Shown: positions 50,209 through 58,597, numbered from the stretch's first letter. The stretch is 64,000 nucleotides of DNA from JAFARZ01 sp035651595 (GCA_035651595.1 DASRFJ010000087.1:1-64000), one strand, 5' to 3'. A program made the numbers and translations. The notes: generated by a model not told the origin, from the letters alone.

Positions 50209-50872
50209 CCTGGAGGTTTCCGCCGAGGTCGACCAGGACGACGATCTCGGCGCGCTGGCCGGCTGCGACGTGGTGCTCGACTTCACCCACCCGGGCGCGG
50301 TCATGGGCAACCTCAGGTGGTGCGTCGAGCACAACCTCGACGTCGTCGTCGGCACCTCGGGGTTCGACGACGAGCGGCTGGCCGAGGTGCGCGGCTGGCT
50401 GGCGGCCGCCAGCGTGCGGGTGCTGGTCGTGCCGAACTTCTCCATCGGGGCGATCCTCATGATGCGGTTCGCCGCCGAGGCTGCCCGGTTCTTCGAGTCC
50501 GCCGAAGTCATCGAGCTGCACCACGCCGCCAAGATGGACGCCCCGTCGGGCACGGCCTTGCGTACGGCGAACATCATCGGGGCGGCCCGGGCGGATGCGG
50601 GCCTGGCCGCGCCGCCGGACGCCACGGCGAGCGAGGTTCCGGGGGCGCGAGGCGCCACGGTGGACACCGTCCGCGTGCACAGCGTCCGGGTGGCGGGGCT
50701 CGTCGCGCACCAGGAGGTGCTGTTCGGCGGGCACGGTGAGACGCTCACGATCCGGCACGACTCGCTGGACCGTGCGTCGTTCATGCCGGGCGTGCTGCTC
50801 GGCCTGCGCGGGGTGGGTACGCTCCCGCCTGGGCTTACCGTCGGACTGGACGCACTGCTCAGTCACAAGTAG
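50132..50872 (+). CDS. dapB: 4-hydroxy-tetrahydrodipicolinate reductase
   Basis: A 246-aa enzyme of lysine and meso-diaminopimelate synthesis, reducing the DapA product with NAD(P)H. The cofactor site VGVLGARGRMGRTACAAIA, DVVLDFTHPGAV, VVGTSGFDDE, ELHHAAKMDAPSGTAL (catalytic His-Lys region) and HRDSLDRASFMPG-like residues match. The GTG at 50132 lies 6 bases after a TATCCT -10 box inside the end of the DUF6879 frame, giving dapB its own leaderless promoter. In relatives it follows pepR directly; here a three-gene cassette intervenes. Confidence 0.96.
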   Translation: MTKVGVLGARGRMGRTACAAIAEAPDLEVSAEVDQDDDLGALAGCDVVLDFTHPGAVMGNLRWCVEHNLDVVVGTSGFDDERLAEVRGWLAAASVRVLVVPNFSIGAILMMRFAAEAARFFESAEVIELHHAAKMDAPSGTALRTANIIGAARADAGLAAPPDATASEVPGARGATVDTVRVHSVRVAGLVAHQEVLFGGHGETLTIRHDSLDRASFMPGVLLGLRGVGTLPPGLTVGLDALLSHK

Positions 50873-50889
50873 CACGTACGTTATGCAGT

Positions 50890-51105
50890 ATGTGCCGTTC
50901 AATTAAGACCCTGCGCCCGCCCTATGCCGAGGCGGTCACCGACGCCGACATCCGCGCCGCGGCCCTCCAGTACGTGCGGAAGATCAGCGGGTTCCGTGCC
51001 CCGGCCGGGCATAACGCGGAGGCGTTCGAGCGGGCGGTGACCGACGTCGCAGCGGCCACCGCGGTGCTGCTTGACCAGCTAGAGGTGCGTTCGGCCAGGC
51101 ACTAG
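50890..51105 (+). CDS. DUF2277 protein
   Basis: A 71-aa protein matching DUF2277 over its whole length: MCRSIKTLRPPYAEAVTD, IRAAALQYVRKISGFRAPAG, HNAEAFERAVTDVAAAT. It has no signal or membrane segment, and its function is unknown. It follows dapB by 17 bases on the same strand and is probably co-transcribed with it and with the YccF gene. Confidence 0.92.
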   Translation: MCRSIKTLRPPYAEAVTDADIRAAALQYVRKISGFRAPAGHNAEAFERAVTDVAAATAVLLDQLEVRSARH

Positions 51106-51123
51106 GCGGGTAAAGACCGGATC

Positions 51124-51525
51124 ATGCGGCTGATCCTGAACGTCATCTGGCTCGTGCTCTGTGGCTGGTGGATGGCCATTCTTTACTTCCTGGCCGGACT
51201 TATCTGCTTCATCCTGATCATCACGATTCCGTTCGGGATCGCGGCGTGGCGGATCGCCGGGTACGTGCTCTGGCCGTTCGGGCGGACGATCGAGATGCGG
51301 CGTGACTTCGGCGCGGGAGCGCTTGTCGGCAACGTCTTGTGGATTTTGCTGATCGGCTGGTGGCTGGCGGTCGGGCACCTGACCAGCGGGATCATGCTGT
51401 GCCTGACGATCATCGGGATTCCGCTGGGGCTGGCGAACTTCAAGCTGGTCCCGATCTCGCTATTGCCGCTGGGCGTGGAGATCGTGCCGACCGGGCAGCC
51501 GTATCCCGGCTACCGGGATCAGTGA
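51124..51525 (+). CDS. YccF domain inner membrane protein
   Basis: A 133-aa membrane protein with two tandem YccF units, each a pair of helices: LCGWWMAILYFLAGLICFIL with ITIPFGIAAWRIAGYVLWPFG, and LIGWWLAVGHLTSGIMLCL with IIGIPLGLANFKLVPISLLPLG. The repeated I-P-F/L-G and P-F/L-G motifs are diagnostic. The function is unknown. It is the last gene of the dapB-DUF2277-yccF row and overlaps the convergent MgtC gene by 7 bases. Confidence 0.93.
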   Translation: MRLILNVIWLVLCGWWMAILYFLAGLICFILIITIPFGIAAWRIAGYVLWPFGRTIEMRRDFGAGALVGNVLWILLIGWWLAVGHLTSGIMLCLTIIGIPLGLANFKLVPISLLPLGVEIVPTGQPYPGYRDQ

Positions 51526-51986
51526 GGGTCGGTGTCCTGGTCGTCGCTGGAGAACCGGTCGGTCCAGTGGCGGCCGTCGAGCACGCTGAGGAACTTGATG
51601 TGCCTGAGTTCCAGGACGAACAGCGCCAGCAAGGTCGCGGCCGTGGCGACGACGAGGCGGCCCTGACCCGCCGCGGCGCCGATCGCGGCGGCGGCGAAGA
51701 TCGCGGCGGCCGTGGTGATGCCCATCACCACCTGAGCGCGGCCGACGGCCTGCCGGAACACCAGGCCACCGCCGATGAAGCCGATTCCCGTGATGGCTCC
51801 GGCAAGGGCGTTCGGCGCGCCGTTGGCGGCGATGATGCCCACGACGCCCGAGCCCGCGCCGATGAGCGCGAACACGCGGTCCCCGGCGGGCGCGCCGCGC
51901 AGGTCGCGCTCAAAGCCGAGCGCGTAGGTGAGCCCCACGGCGACCGCGAGGTGGCCGGCTTCGGCGAGGCTCGGGGCTAGCGACAT
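51519..51986 (-). CDS. MgtC/SapB family membrane protein
   Basis: A 155-aa protein with four to five membrane helices. The MgtC block is visible as LTYALGFERDLRGAPAGDRV (conserved Arg/Glu loop) and AITGIGFIGGGLVFRQ. It lacks the soluble C-terminal ACT-like domain of Salmonella MgtC, ending instead in a short charged tail. Relatives help survival at low magnesium or in host cells. A TAAGCT box (51994-51999) is 7 bases before the ATG, so the mRNA may be leaderless. The gene start overlaps the end of a decayed NUDIX frame. Confidence 0.88.
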   Translation of the reverse strand: MSLAPSLAEAGHLAVAVGLTYALGFERDLRGAPAGDRVFALIGAGSGVVGIIAANGAPNALAGAITGIGFIGGGLVFRQAVGRAQVVMGITTAAAIFAAAAIGAAAGQGRLVVATAATLLALFVLELRHIKFLSVLDGRHWTDRFSSDDQDTDPH

Positions 51987-52359
51987 GGTCCGGAGCTTAA
52001 CGCAGTTCGTGCTCGTGCCCGCAGCGCCGCCGCGATGCGGGCGGTGATCACCGGCGGGAGGTAGTCGGCGAACTCGGCGGGATCGACGAAGCGGTAGTCG
52101 TCGAGTTCTTCTTCGCCACCCAGTCCACGGTGAGCAGCGTTTCCGGCTCGATGACCAGGCCGATTTCCTCGGCCACCTCGCGGGCACAGCCGTCGTGCGG
52201 GGGCTCTGCGTGCTCCAGAATGCCGCCGGGGAGCGACCAGTGGTCCCGGTAGTTCGGCTTGACGAGCAGGACGCGGCCGGCCGGGTCGGTGAACAGCGCG
52301 GCGGCCGCGCCGTACAGGGTGGGAAGCTGGGCGTAGAACGTCTCGGCGTCGGTGAACAT
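51977..52359 (-). pseudogene. NUDIX hydrolase with internal deletion and frameshift
   Basis: From the ATG at 52359 the frame reads MFTDAETFYAQLPTLYGAAA and a complete Nudix box (GGILEHAEPP...REVAEEIGL). At about 52120, after LLTVDWVAKK, it leaves the family. The adjoining frame then gives EELDDYRFVDPAEFADYLPP and ITARIAAALRARA to a TAG at 51977, which is the normal C-terminus. About 30 residues between the halves are missing. An internal deletion with frame change is the simplest reading. It is 2 bases from the upstream GNAT gene. Confidence 0.75.
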
Positions 52360-52361
52360 CG

Positions 52362-52829
52362 TCAGAGCTGCATCTTGTAGCCGGCGTGCGAGTGGACGAA
52401 ACCCAGCCGTTCGTAGAAGCGGTGCGCCTCGGTGCGCGAGCCGTCCGAGGTCAGCTGGACCAGGAACGCGCCGCGGTCGCGGGCCGTCTCGATGGCCCAC
52501 TTCATCAGCTCGGTGCCGAGGCCGGTGCCGCGCATGCTGGAGTGGATGCGCACCGACTCGATCTGCGCGCGGGTGGCGCCGTGGCGGCCCAGGCCCTGGA
52601 GGAACATGAGCTGGAGCGTGCCCGCGGGCTTGCCGTCGGCGGTTTCCGCGTAGGCCAGCAGGGTGTGCGGGTTGGCGGCAATCCGCTCGAAGGCGGCCAG
52701 GTAGGGGGCGATGTCGTGCGGTGTCTCGCGCCGCGCGCCGAGCGTGTCGTCGGCGAGCATGGCGACGATGGCGGGGACGTCTTCGGCGGTGGCGGGGCGG
52801 ATTACCAGGCGATCTGTCTGATAGCTCAC
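52362..52829 (-). CDS. GNAT family N-acetyltransferase
   Basis: A 155-aa acetyltransferase. LVIRPATAEDVPAIVAMLAD opens it, LMFLQGLGRHGATRAQIESV forms the central strands, and HSSMRGTGLGTELMKWAIE is the acetyl-CoA loop; SRTEAHRFYERLGF closes the fold. It resembles aminoalkylphosphonate-type (PhnO-like) GNATs. The substrate is unknown. It lies 2 bases upstream of the decayed NUDIX gene and was probably in one operon with it. Confidence 0.93.
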   Translation of the reverse strand: MSYQTDRLVIRPATAEDVPAIVAMLADDTLGARRETPHDIAPYLAAFERIAANPHTLLAYAETADGKPAGTLQLMFLQGLGRHGATRAQIESVRIHSSMRGTGLGTELMKWAIETARDRGAFLVQLTSDGSRTEAHRFYERLGFVHSHAGYKMQL

Positions 52830-52859
52830 CCCGCTGAGATTACTTGAATGCGTATTTGC

Positions 52860-53441
52860 TTATTTGCTGGGGCCGCTGCCCTGGTTGACGTGCGCGCCGT
52901 ACGGCACGAACACCTGGGTCACGGACAGGCCGAGCGTCTTGGCCATGTCGTCGTGCAGGCTCGGCGCGGCCGCCGCCGCGGTGCCCGCGACCACGGTGGA
53001 TTCCGGCTTGGCGCCCGGGCCGGCCGCGGTGACCGTGACACGTTCGCAGCCGCTCGCCTCGAACACGTAACTGGCCAGCGCCCGGCTGCCCGCGTAGAAC
53101 GTGCCGCCGTAGGAGAGGCCGATCTCCATCGGGCAGTGCAGCACGGCGTTGCTGGTGTCCTTGTGGCTCAGCACCTGGCAGAAGTCGCGGAACAGGGCGC
53201 GCACCGTCACCGGGTTGGTGTCGGTCTTTTCCAGGCCGGCCGCCCGGGTGGGTTCGACCAGGTGCATCGCGCGGATCGCGGTGACCTTGGTCGCGTCGTT
53301 CACGCTCGCGCAGCCCGTCGCCGTCGTGTCGTTAGCGGAAGTTGCCCCGTTGGCCACATAGGTACCGCAGCCGGCCAGGGTGGCGAGGCCAGCGGCGATT
53401 GCCGTCGTGGCGAGGCCGCGTGCTGTGCGGGAGAGCGTCAT
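52860..53441 (-). CDS. Lipoprotein of unknown function
   Basis: A 193-aa lipoprotein. The signal LATTAIAAGLATLAGCGTY has a clear lipobox L-A-G-C with Cys at about residue 22. The mature part has Cys at several positions (ATGCASVND, RDFCQVL, LHCPMEIG, SGCERV) that may form disulfides, and a DMAKTLGLSVTQVFVPYG segment near the end. I do not recognise the family. An upstream ATG at 53477 is possible but would put 12 residues before the basic start. Monocistronic by spacing. Confidence 0.82.
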   Translation of the reverse strand: MTLSRTARGLATTAIAAGLATLAGCGTYVANGATSANDTTATGCASVNDATKVTAIRAMHLVEPTRAAGLEKTDTNPVTVRALFRDFCQVLSHKDTSNAVLHCPMEIGLSYGGTFYAGSRALASYVFEASGCERVTVTAAGPGAKPESTVVAGTAAAAAPSLHDDMAKTLGLSVTQVFVPYGAHVNQGSGPSK

Positions 53442-53494
53442 GTGCCTTGGACGCGGGTGCGGCGGGATCAGTTCCATGGCGGAATCCTGGCATG

Positions 53495-55249
53495 TCAGTG
53501 CCCAGCGGGCGTGGAGGTTGCCGGCGTTTCCGTGGTTTCCGGGCTTGTTGAGGTAGGCGGGCTTGGCCACGGGGAGGCCGGCGGCCCCGGCGACCCGGAG
53601 CCGCACATGCTGGGCGTGCTCGACGGGGAAGCGGTGGGGGACAGGTCGGGCACCGGGCCGTCCTGGGGCGTGGTGTCGGTGGCGAGATGCCGCTGGATCT
53701 GGGCGTCGGTCGCGCCCAGGCCGCCGATCGTGATGTCGTCCCACGCCTGGAGCTGCCCGGTCGCGCGATCGAAGTACATCACCGACGCCTCGATCGGCGT
53801 GGGCGGATTGGTCTGGAGCGCGCGGAGCCCGGCGCCGCCGGTGGAGCCCTGGACGAACAGCCGGGTCCCGCTGGACAGCATCCAGGTGACCCGCCGGTGC
53901 AGATGGCCGGCCAGGATGAGCTTCGCGGCACCGCTGAGCGGGGTCGCGGCGACCGGGTCGTGCACGACCGCGATGTCCGGCTCTGCCTGGAGGTCGAGCG
54001 CCGCGGTGGCCAGCTGCTGGCCGGCCTGGTAGACCGCCTCCTCGCCGGGCACCTGGACGGCCTGGTCGGGGGTGAACCGCGGGTCGCCGTCGCCGATGAT
54101 CGTGAGCCCGTCCACGGTCACCTCGTGGCCGGTGAGCAGGATCGCGTTGCGCTCCTTGGCGACGGCCGTCTGCGTGTGGTCCGAGTCATGATTGCCGCGA
54201 ATGTACACGTACGGGATCTTGAACGTGCCGATCTCGCTGGCGAGGTCGTTCTCCGCCTGGCTGCCGTGATCGGTGAGGTCACCGGAATCGACGATGAAGC
54301 TGATGCCGAACTGCTGGACGATCGAGTGCATGATGTTCCACGCCGCCGGGTTGTCGTGGATGTCCGAGACGTCGAGTACTTTCACGGTGTCCGGGTCGGG
54401 CTGGTACACGGGCAGGTCGGCCGTCGTGTCGTAGAGGCGGGTCACGTTCGTCACCAGCTCGGCCAGTTCGGTCCGGTACAGGCCGAACCTGGTGACCAGC
54501 TGCTGGGCCGTGCCGACAAGCGACGGCGCTTCGGTCAGCAGGCCGGTGTAGCGCGGTTCCAGCACCGACTTCGGATTCCAGCTCAGCGCCGCGACCAGGC
54601 CGGAGGCGGCGAGGAGCACGATGGCGGCGGCGCCCGCCGCCAGCGTCGCCTTGACCCGCCGGAACGCGATCAGGCCGAGGGCCAGGCTGCCTATCAGCGC
54701 GCCCGCCACGGCCCTGGCGGCCGCCTCGATCACGCCGCGCCTGACCTGCGACGACGCCGCCTCCGGCAGGTTGTCGAAGCTAGTCGGGTCGGCCACCAGC
54801 TTCTTCACGTCGGGCTCGTTGAGCTGCCGGACGTCGACGTTGAGCCGCAGCGGGCCGCTGTGCGTGTTCATTTGCAGCGAGCCGAGCGGCGGGACGTTCA
54901 CCAGGGTCTGCCCGGACAGCGACGGCCGCAGCGACATCAGCGTCTGGACCGGGCCGACCTGGACGCTGGCGCCGCCGGCCAGCAGCATGCCCAGCCAGCC
55001 GCCCGCGATGCCGATCAACGCGATGGCCGTCCAGCGCACCAGCCGCCGTACCACGACCCGCCGCTTGTCGTTGCCCTCGGGCGCGGCGGTTCCAGTGTCG
55101 TTGTCCGCCCGAGCGTCTCCTCCAGCGCTTCCCTCGGCTTCTGTCTGAGCTTCTGTCTCGGCTTCTGTTCCGGCCTCTGGTCCGGCTTCCGTTTTGGCTT
55201 CTGTCTCGGCGGCAGCTTCGTGCTGTTCGGGTTCCTCCGGTGACTCCAT
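53495..55249 (-). CDS. Membrane-anchored calcineurin-like metallophosphoesterase
   Basis: A 584-aa protein. A Glu/Thr-rich repeat tail (residues about 1-45: units like ETEAKTEAGPEAG) and a basic stretch precede helix 1 (WTAIALIGIAGGWLGMLLAGG, about 70-90). Two more helices lie near 175-225. The exposed phosphoesterase domain (about 300-520) has every metal motif: DVSDIHDNP, DSGDLTDHG, YIRGNHDSD, VVHDP and LAGHLHRR. The C-terminus is Pro/Ser/Thr-rich. The substrate is unknown; cell-surface nucleotide or phosphodiester hydrolysis is likely. An ATG at 55249 was chosen over 55357 because the extra residues are unconserved in character. Confidence 0.88.
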   Translation of the reverse strand: MESPEEPEQHEAAAETEAKTEAGPEAGTEAETEAQTEAEGSAGGDARADNDTGTAAPEGNDKRRVVVRRLVRWTAIALIGIAGGWLGMLLAGGASVQVGPVQTLMSLRPSLSGQTLVNVPPLGSLQMNTHSGPLRLNVDVRQLNEPDVKKLVADPTSFDNLPEAASSQVRRGVIEAAARAVAGALIGSLALGLIAFRRVKATLAAGAAAIVLLAASGLVAALSWNPKSVLEPRYTGLLTEAPSLVGTAQQLVTRFGLYRTELAELVTNVTRLYDTTADLPVYQPDPDTVKVLDVSDIHDNPAAWNIMHSIVQQFGISFIVDSGDLTDHGSQAENDLASEIGTFKIPYVYIRGNHDSDHTQTAVAKERNAILLTGHEVTVDGLTIIGDGDPRFTPDQAVQVPGEEAVYQAGQQLATAALDLQAEPDIAVVHDPVAATPLSGAAKLILAGHLHRRVTWMLSSGTRLFVQGSTGGAGLRALQTNPPTPIEASVMYFDRATGQLQAWDDITIGGLGATDAQIQRHLATDTTPQDGPVPDLSPTASPSSTPSMCGSGSPGPPASPWPSPPTSTSPETTETPATSTPAGH

Positions 55250-55395
55250 CGTTGTCCAGCGTTCCCGCCATCTCGCCCGCAACACCCGATTCTGGGCAAC
55301 CTCCGCCGATGCCACCTGCAGACGTCCCGGAACGACCCGCGCTCCATACCGGGACATATACCCTACTCCGGGCGCGCGGTCAGGCCTGCCAAATT

Positions 55396-55442
55396 ATTGC
55401 GGACAGTTACCCTCCCGGATCGGTGGGGTAACTGTCCGCAAT
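55396..55442. repeat. Composite palindromic element, copy C (partial)
   Basis: Hairpin arms 55396-55416 and 55422-55442 begin ATTGCGGACAGTTACCC, with a GGATC loop and two mismatches. A degenerate GGGACATATACCC dyad lies about 45 bases upstream (55353-55365), where copies A and D have TCCGGATAT, but no C-rich tract is present. The 55250-55856 gap also holds the two repeats listed next and no gene. Confidence 0.8.
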
Positions 55443-55573
55443 AATCTCCGCGAACGGATAGCCCGCCTGCATGCCTGACCGCTTCACTCCTCCGGCTTGC
55501 GGAACGTTCCCCCGGGTCGTTTCCACCTGACTGGTTGCTTGCGCGGGTCGCCGCGGCGTAGCCGTCTGTGCCT

Positions 55574-55726
55574 GGAGTGCAGTATGCGACTACCGGGACA
55601 CGAGCGCACCGCCAGGCCCGTCAGTAACGTGGAAGATTACCCCCTCGTGGCAGATCGACCCCCCTACCCGAGGGCCCGGCTACCACAAAGGGGAAAACCA
55701 CCACGATAACCGGGGCCCATCGAGCC
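55574..55726. repeat. About 155-bp intergenic repeat, copy 2
   Basis: Matches 17017-17176 throughout, in the same orientation, with a gap of about 5 bases near 55632. The internal arms ACCCCCTCGTGG and CCACAAAGGGG are one pair weaker than in copy 1. Confidence 0.8.
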
Positions 55727-55793
55727 GGTTGGCTCCCGGGGTCGGCGCGAACCCGCGGCAGGGCACCCGGTTCGAGGACAAGCTCCACGTGGC

Positions 55794-55846
55794 CATGATC
55801 GTGTGCGAAAGGTGCGGCTACCCGGCGTTGTTTGCACACGATCATG
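55794..55846. repeat. GTGTGC/GCACAC hairpin repeat, copy 2
   Basis: CATGATCGTGTGC (55794-55806) pairs perfectly with GCACACGATCATG (55834-55846). The loop, read on the other strand, contains ACGCCGGGTAGCCG and ACCTTTC, matching copy 1 at 10888-10931 in reverse orientation. It ends 10 bases past the mntP stop and probably serves as its terminator. Confidence 0.8.
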
Positions 55847-55856
55847 CGGTGCGGCG

Positions 55857-56483
55857 CTAGATGACCCCGCCGGCCATGGACGCCCCCACCACGATCAGCA
55901 CCGCTCCCGCGGCCAGCTCGCTCCGTGGGCCGAAGGCCGCCCCCAGCCGGGCGCCCAGCTCCAGCCCCGCCAGCGACATCCCCACGCTGACCACGCCGAA
56001 CAGCGCCGCCGCCACACCCAGCGACACGTGGTACGCGCCCAAGGCGAATCCCGCCGCGAGGTTGTCCACGCTCAGCGCGAAGCCGCTGACGAGCAGCCGC
56101 CCCAGCCGCCACCGCCGCTCAGCGACGGCACCCGCGCCCGCCCCCGTCCCCGCCGTTCCCGCGCCCGCCGCCGTCACCGCGCCCGCCGTCCCCGCCGTCC
56201 CCGCCGACTGCTCCCGCCGGGCCTGGATCGCGCCCTGGACCGCGCCCCAGCAGCCGACCAGGATCAGGATCCCCCCGCCGAGCCACCGCGCGGCGTGCCC
56301 GAGGCTGTGGGTTACCCCGTACCCGAGGGCCAGCCCCAGCACCGGCATCCCGGCCTCGAACAGGCCGAACACCACCGCTACCCGCACCCGCAGGCCGCCG
56401 TGCACCCCGCCGATGCCCATGCCGACGGACGCGGCGAAGTTGGACAGGCCGAGCGCGACGGCGACCAGCGCGAGAGCGAGCAC
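55857..56483 (-). CDS. Manganese efflux pump MntP-like protein
   Basis: A 208-aa membrane protein with two repeated halves of three helices, as in MntP/DUF204. The paired motifs are GLSNFAASVGMGIGG (helix 1) and FALSVDNLAAGFALGA (helix 4), with the ion-binding Asp only in the second half; the first half has Asn where Asp is usual. An Ala-Gly-Thr low-complexity loop (TAGTAGAVTAAGAGTAGTG) joins the halves. Function as a Mn2+ exporter is inferred and weakened by the missing Asp. It is followed by the GTGTGC/GCACAC hairpin. Confidence 0.82.
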   Translation of the reverse strand: MLALALVAVALGLSNFAASVGMGIGGVHGGLRVRVAVVFGLFEAGMPVLGLALGYGVTHSLGHAARWLGGGILILVGCWGAVQGAIQARREQSAGTAGTAGAVTAAGAGTAGTGAGAGAVAERRWRLGRLLVSGFALSVDNLAAGFALGAYHVSLGVAAALFGVVSVGMSLAGLELGARLGAAFGPRSELAAGAVLIVVGASMAGGVI

Positions 56484-56486
56484 GTC

Positions 56487-57002
56487 TCACCATAGGCCGG
56501 CCGAACCCTCGATCTTCAGCAGCGTCAGCTTCCGGTCCAGCCCGCCGCCGTACCCGGTCAGCCCGCCGTCCGCGCCGATGACCCTGTGGCACGGCACGAT
56601 GATCGGGATCGGGTTGCGGCCGTTCGCCGCGCCCACCGCGCGCGACGCCACCTGCGACTTGCCGAGCGCACGCGCTATCGCGCCGTAGCTGGTCGTCGCG
56701 CCGTACGGGATGCGGGTCAGTTCCTCCCAGACAGCGAGCTGGAACGGGCTGCCACTCGGCGCCAGCCGCAGGTCGAACTCGGTCAGCTCGCCACCGAAGT
56801 ACGCCTCGAGCTGCGACTTCACCTCGCTGAACGCGGCCGGGTCGCGGGCCAGGCCGTCCGGGCCCCGGTAGCGCCCGTCCAGGAAGTAGACGCCGCTCAG
56901 GGCGTCGCCGGTCCCGGTGAGCAGCAGTTCGCCGACCGGGGAATCGATGAGGTCCGACACGACCGCCGCGCCGGCGTCCGGCACGACGAACGGGCTGATC
57001 AT
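56487..57002 (-). CDS. ogt: Methylated-DNA-protein cysteine S-methyltransferase
   Basis: A 171-aa suicide DNA repair protein that removes O6-alkyl groups from guanine. The active-site block IPIIVPCHRVIGADG holds the acceptor Cys, preceded by the Arg finger region SYGAIARALGKSQVASRAVG and followed by LTGYGGGLDRKLTLL. The N-terminal domain starts DSPVGELLLTGTGD. The ATG overlaps the stop of the AdaA-AlkA gene by 4 bases, so both are one alkylation-repair operon. Confidence 0.96.
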   Translation of the reverse strand: MISPFVVPDAGAAVVSDLIDSPVGELLLTGTGDALSGVYFLDGRYRGPDGLARDPAAFSEVKSQLEAYFGGELTEFDLRLAPSGSPFQLAVWEELTRIPYGATTSYGAIARALGKSQVASRAVGAANGRNPIPIIVPCHRVIGADGGLTGYGGGLDRKLTLLKIEGSAGLW

Positions 57003-58516
57003 TGGTCACTGCCCTTCTGTTCAAAGATTGTCTCTTCAAGGAATGCCAGCAGGTGGTGCACGGCATACGAGCGCCACGGGCGCCAGCCCTCCGCCAGGTC
57101 CGCCGCGGCCTTCGCGGCCTTTGCCCGGTCGGCCGCGGCCGAGCCTGCGGGAACCGCCCCGAGCCGCCCGAGTGCCTCCAGCACGCCGACGTCGGACGGC
57201 AGGAACGCGTCCGGGTCGGACAGCGCCCGCATGCGGATGTATGCGGCCGTCCACGGCCCGATCCCCGGTAGCTCGAGCAGCCGCGCTCCGGCCCGCTCCC
57301 GATCGGCCCCTGGGTCGAGCGTCAGGTCACCGGATGCCAGCGCCGCCGCGAGCCCGGTGAGCGCGCTGGCCCGCGACCGCGGCATGGGCAGCGCCGCCGG
57401 ATCGGCGGCCGCGAGCGCGTCCGCGGTCGGGAAGCAGTGGGTCAGCGCGCCGTCCGGCTGCTCCAGCGGCTTGCCGTACGCGACGCTGAGCCGGGCGCCC
57501 AGCCGCCGCGCCGCCGCGACCGAGACCTGCTGGCCGAGCACCGCCCGGAACGCCAGCTCGTCGCCGTCCACATGGCCGGGCACCCGCCGTCCGGGGCACA
57601 ACGCCACCAGGGCCCCGAGCAGCGGATCGGCGCCGAGCGAGGCGGCGATCGGCGCCGGGTCGGCATCCAGGTCGAGCAGTCGGCGGCAGCGCTGCACGGC
57701 CGCGGTCAGGTCCCGCAGGTCGGCCAGCGCGAGCTCGCACTCGACGTAGCCGCCGGGGCTAGCGGCACCGGCGGGCCGCAGCGCAATGATCCCGGCGCCG
57801 TGCGGCAACGACACCGACCGCCGGTACGTTCCGTCCGCCACCGACTCCACGCCCGGAATCGCACGCACGGCGAGGAACGAGAAAAGACGGTCCAGGTCGA
57901 TCGGCGGCCGGTAGGCGAGCCGGACCCGCAGCGCCCCAGCCCCGCCGGAATGGCCCCGCCGGCGTGCCTTCTCCCGCAGCTCCGAAGGCGTCGAGGCGAA
58001 CACCTCCCGGATCGTGGCGTTGAACTGCCTGATGCTCGCGAACCCCGCCGCGAAGGCGATTTCCGACAGCGGCAGCGCGCTCGTCTCGACGAGCACCCGC
58101 GCCGTCTGCGCCCGCTGCGCCCTCGCGATGGCCAGCGGCCCCGCGCCCAGTTCGGCGGTGACCAGCCGCCGCACCTGCCGTTGCTCGTAGCCGAGCTTCT
58201 CCGCCAAGCCGGAAACCCCCGCCCGGTCCACGACGCCGTCGGCGATCAGCCGCATCGCCCGGCCGACCACGTCGGCCCGGATGTTCCACTCCGGCGACCC
58301 CGGCGAGGCGTCCGGCCGGCACCGCTTGCACGCACGGAAACCGGATTCCTGCGCGGCCGCCGCGGAGCGGTAAAACCTCATATGTGCCCGCTTCGGCGTG
58401 ATCGCCGGGCACGAAGGCCGGCAGTAGATGCCGGTCGAGGTCACCCCGATGAAGAACACCCCGTCGAACCGGGCGTCCTTGCTGACGGCTGCCTCATAGC
58501 ACTGCTCGTCGTCCAT
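56999..58516 (-). CDS. AdaA-AlkA fusion: methyl-sensing activator and DNA glycosylase
   Basis: A 505-aa protein. Residues 1 to about 80 form the Ada methylphosphotriester-accepting zinc domain (DGVFFIGVTSTGIYCRPSC, ACKRCRPD: four Cys). An AraC-type DNA-binding domain follows (about 85-185: GVSGLAEKLGYEQRQVRRLV, IAFAAGFASIRQFNATIREV). The C-terminal part (about 200-500) is AlkA 3-methyladenine glycosylase with ELPGIGPWTAAYIRMRAL (hairpin) and the catalytic Asp in FLPSDVGV. This fusion senses alkylation, activates the operon and excises alkylated bases. It overlaps ogt. ATG at 58516; upstream extension has no support. Confidence 0.95.
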   Translation of the reverse strand: MDDEQCYEAAVSKDARFDGVFFIGVTSTGIYCRPSCPAITPKRAHMRFYRSAAAAQESGFRACKRCRPDASPGSPEWNIRADVVGRAMRLIADGVVDRAGVSGLAEKLGYEQRQVRRLVTAELGAGPLAIARAQRAQTARVLVETSALPLSEIAFAAGFASIRQFNATIREVFASTPSELREKARRRGHSGGAGALRVRLAYRPPIDLDRLFSFLAVRAIPGVESVADGTYRRSVSLPHGAGIIALRPAGAASPGGYVECELALADLRDLTAAVQRCRRLLDLDADPAPIAASLGADPLLGALVALCPGRRVPGHVDGDELAFRAVLGQQVSVAAARRLGARLSVAYGKPLEQPDGALTHCFPTADALAAADPAALPMPRSRASALTGLAAALASGDLTLDPGADRERAGARLLELPGIGPWTAAYIRMRALSDPDAFLPSDVGVLEALGRLGAVPAGSAAADRAKAAKAAADLAEGWRPWRSYAVHHLLAFLEETIFEQKGSDQ

Positions 58517-58597
58517 CACGCTCTTTACAATGCCAGCTCCGCGGGACCACAACTGGCGGGAATCGGACATCACCGATCCACAGATACCCTCTGGTCC

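Noticed and set aside
57437..58597. Long plus-strand frame leading into the AIM24 gene
   Set aside because: It is antisense to AdaA-AlkA, which has complete motifs. The AIM24 family N-terminus starts at 58598.
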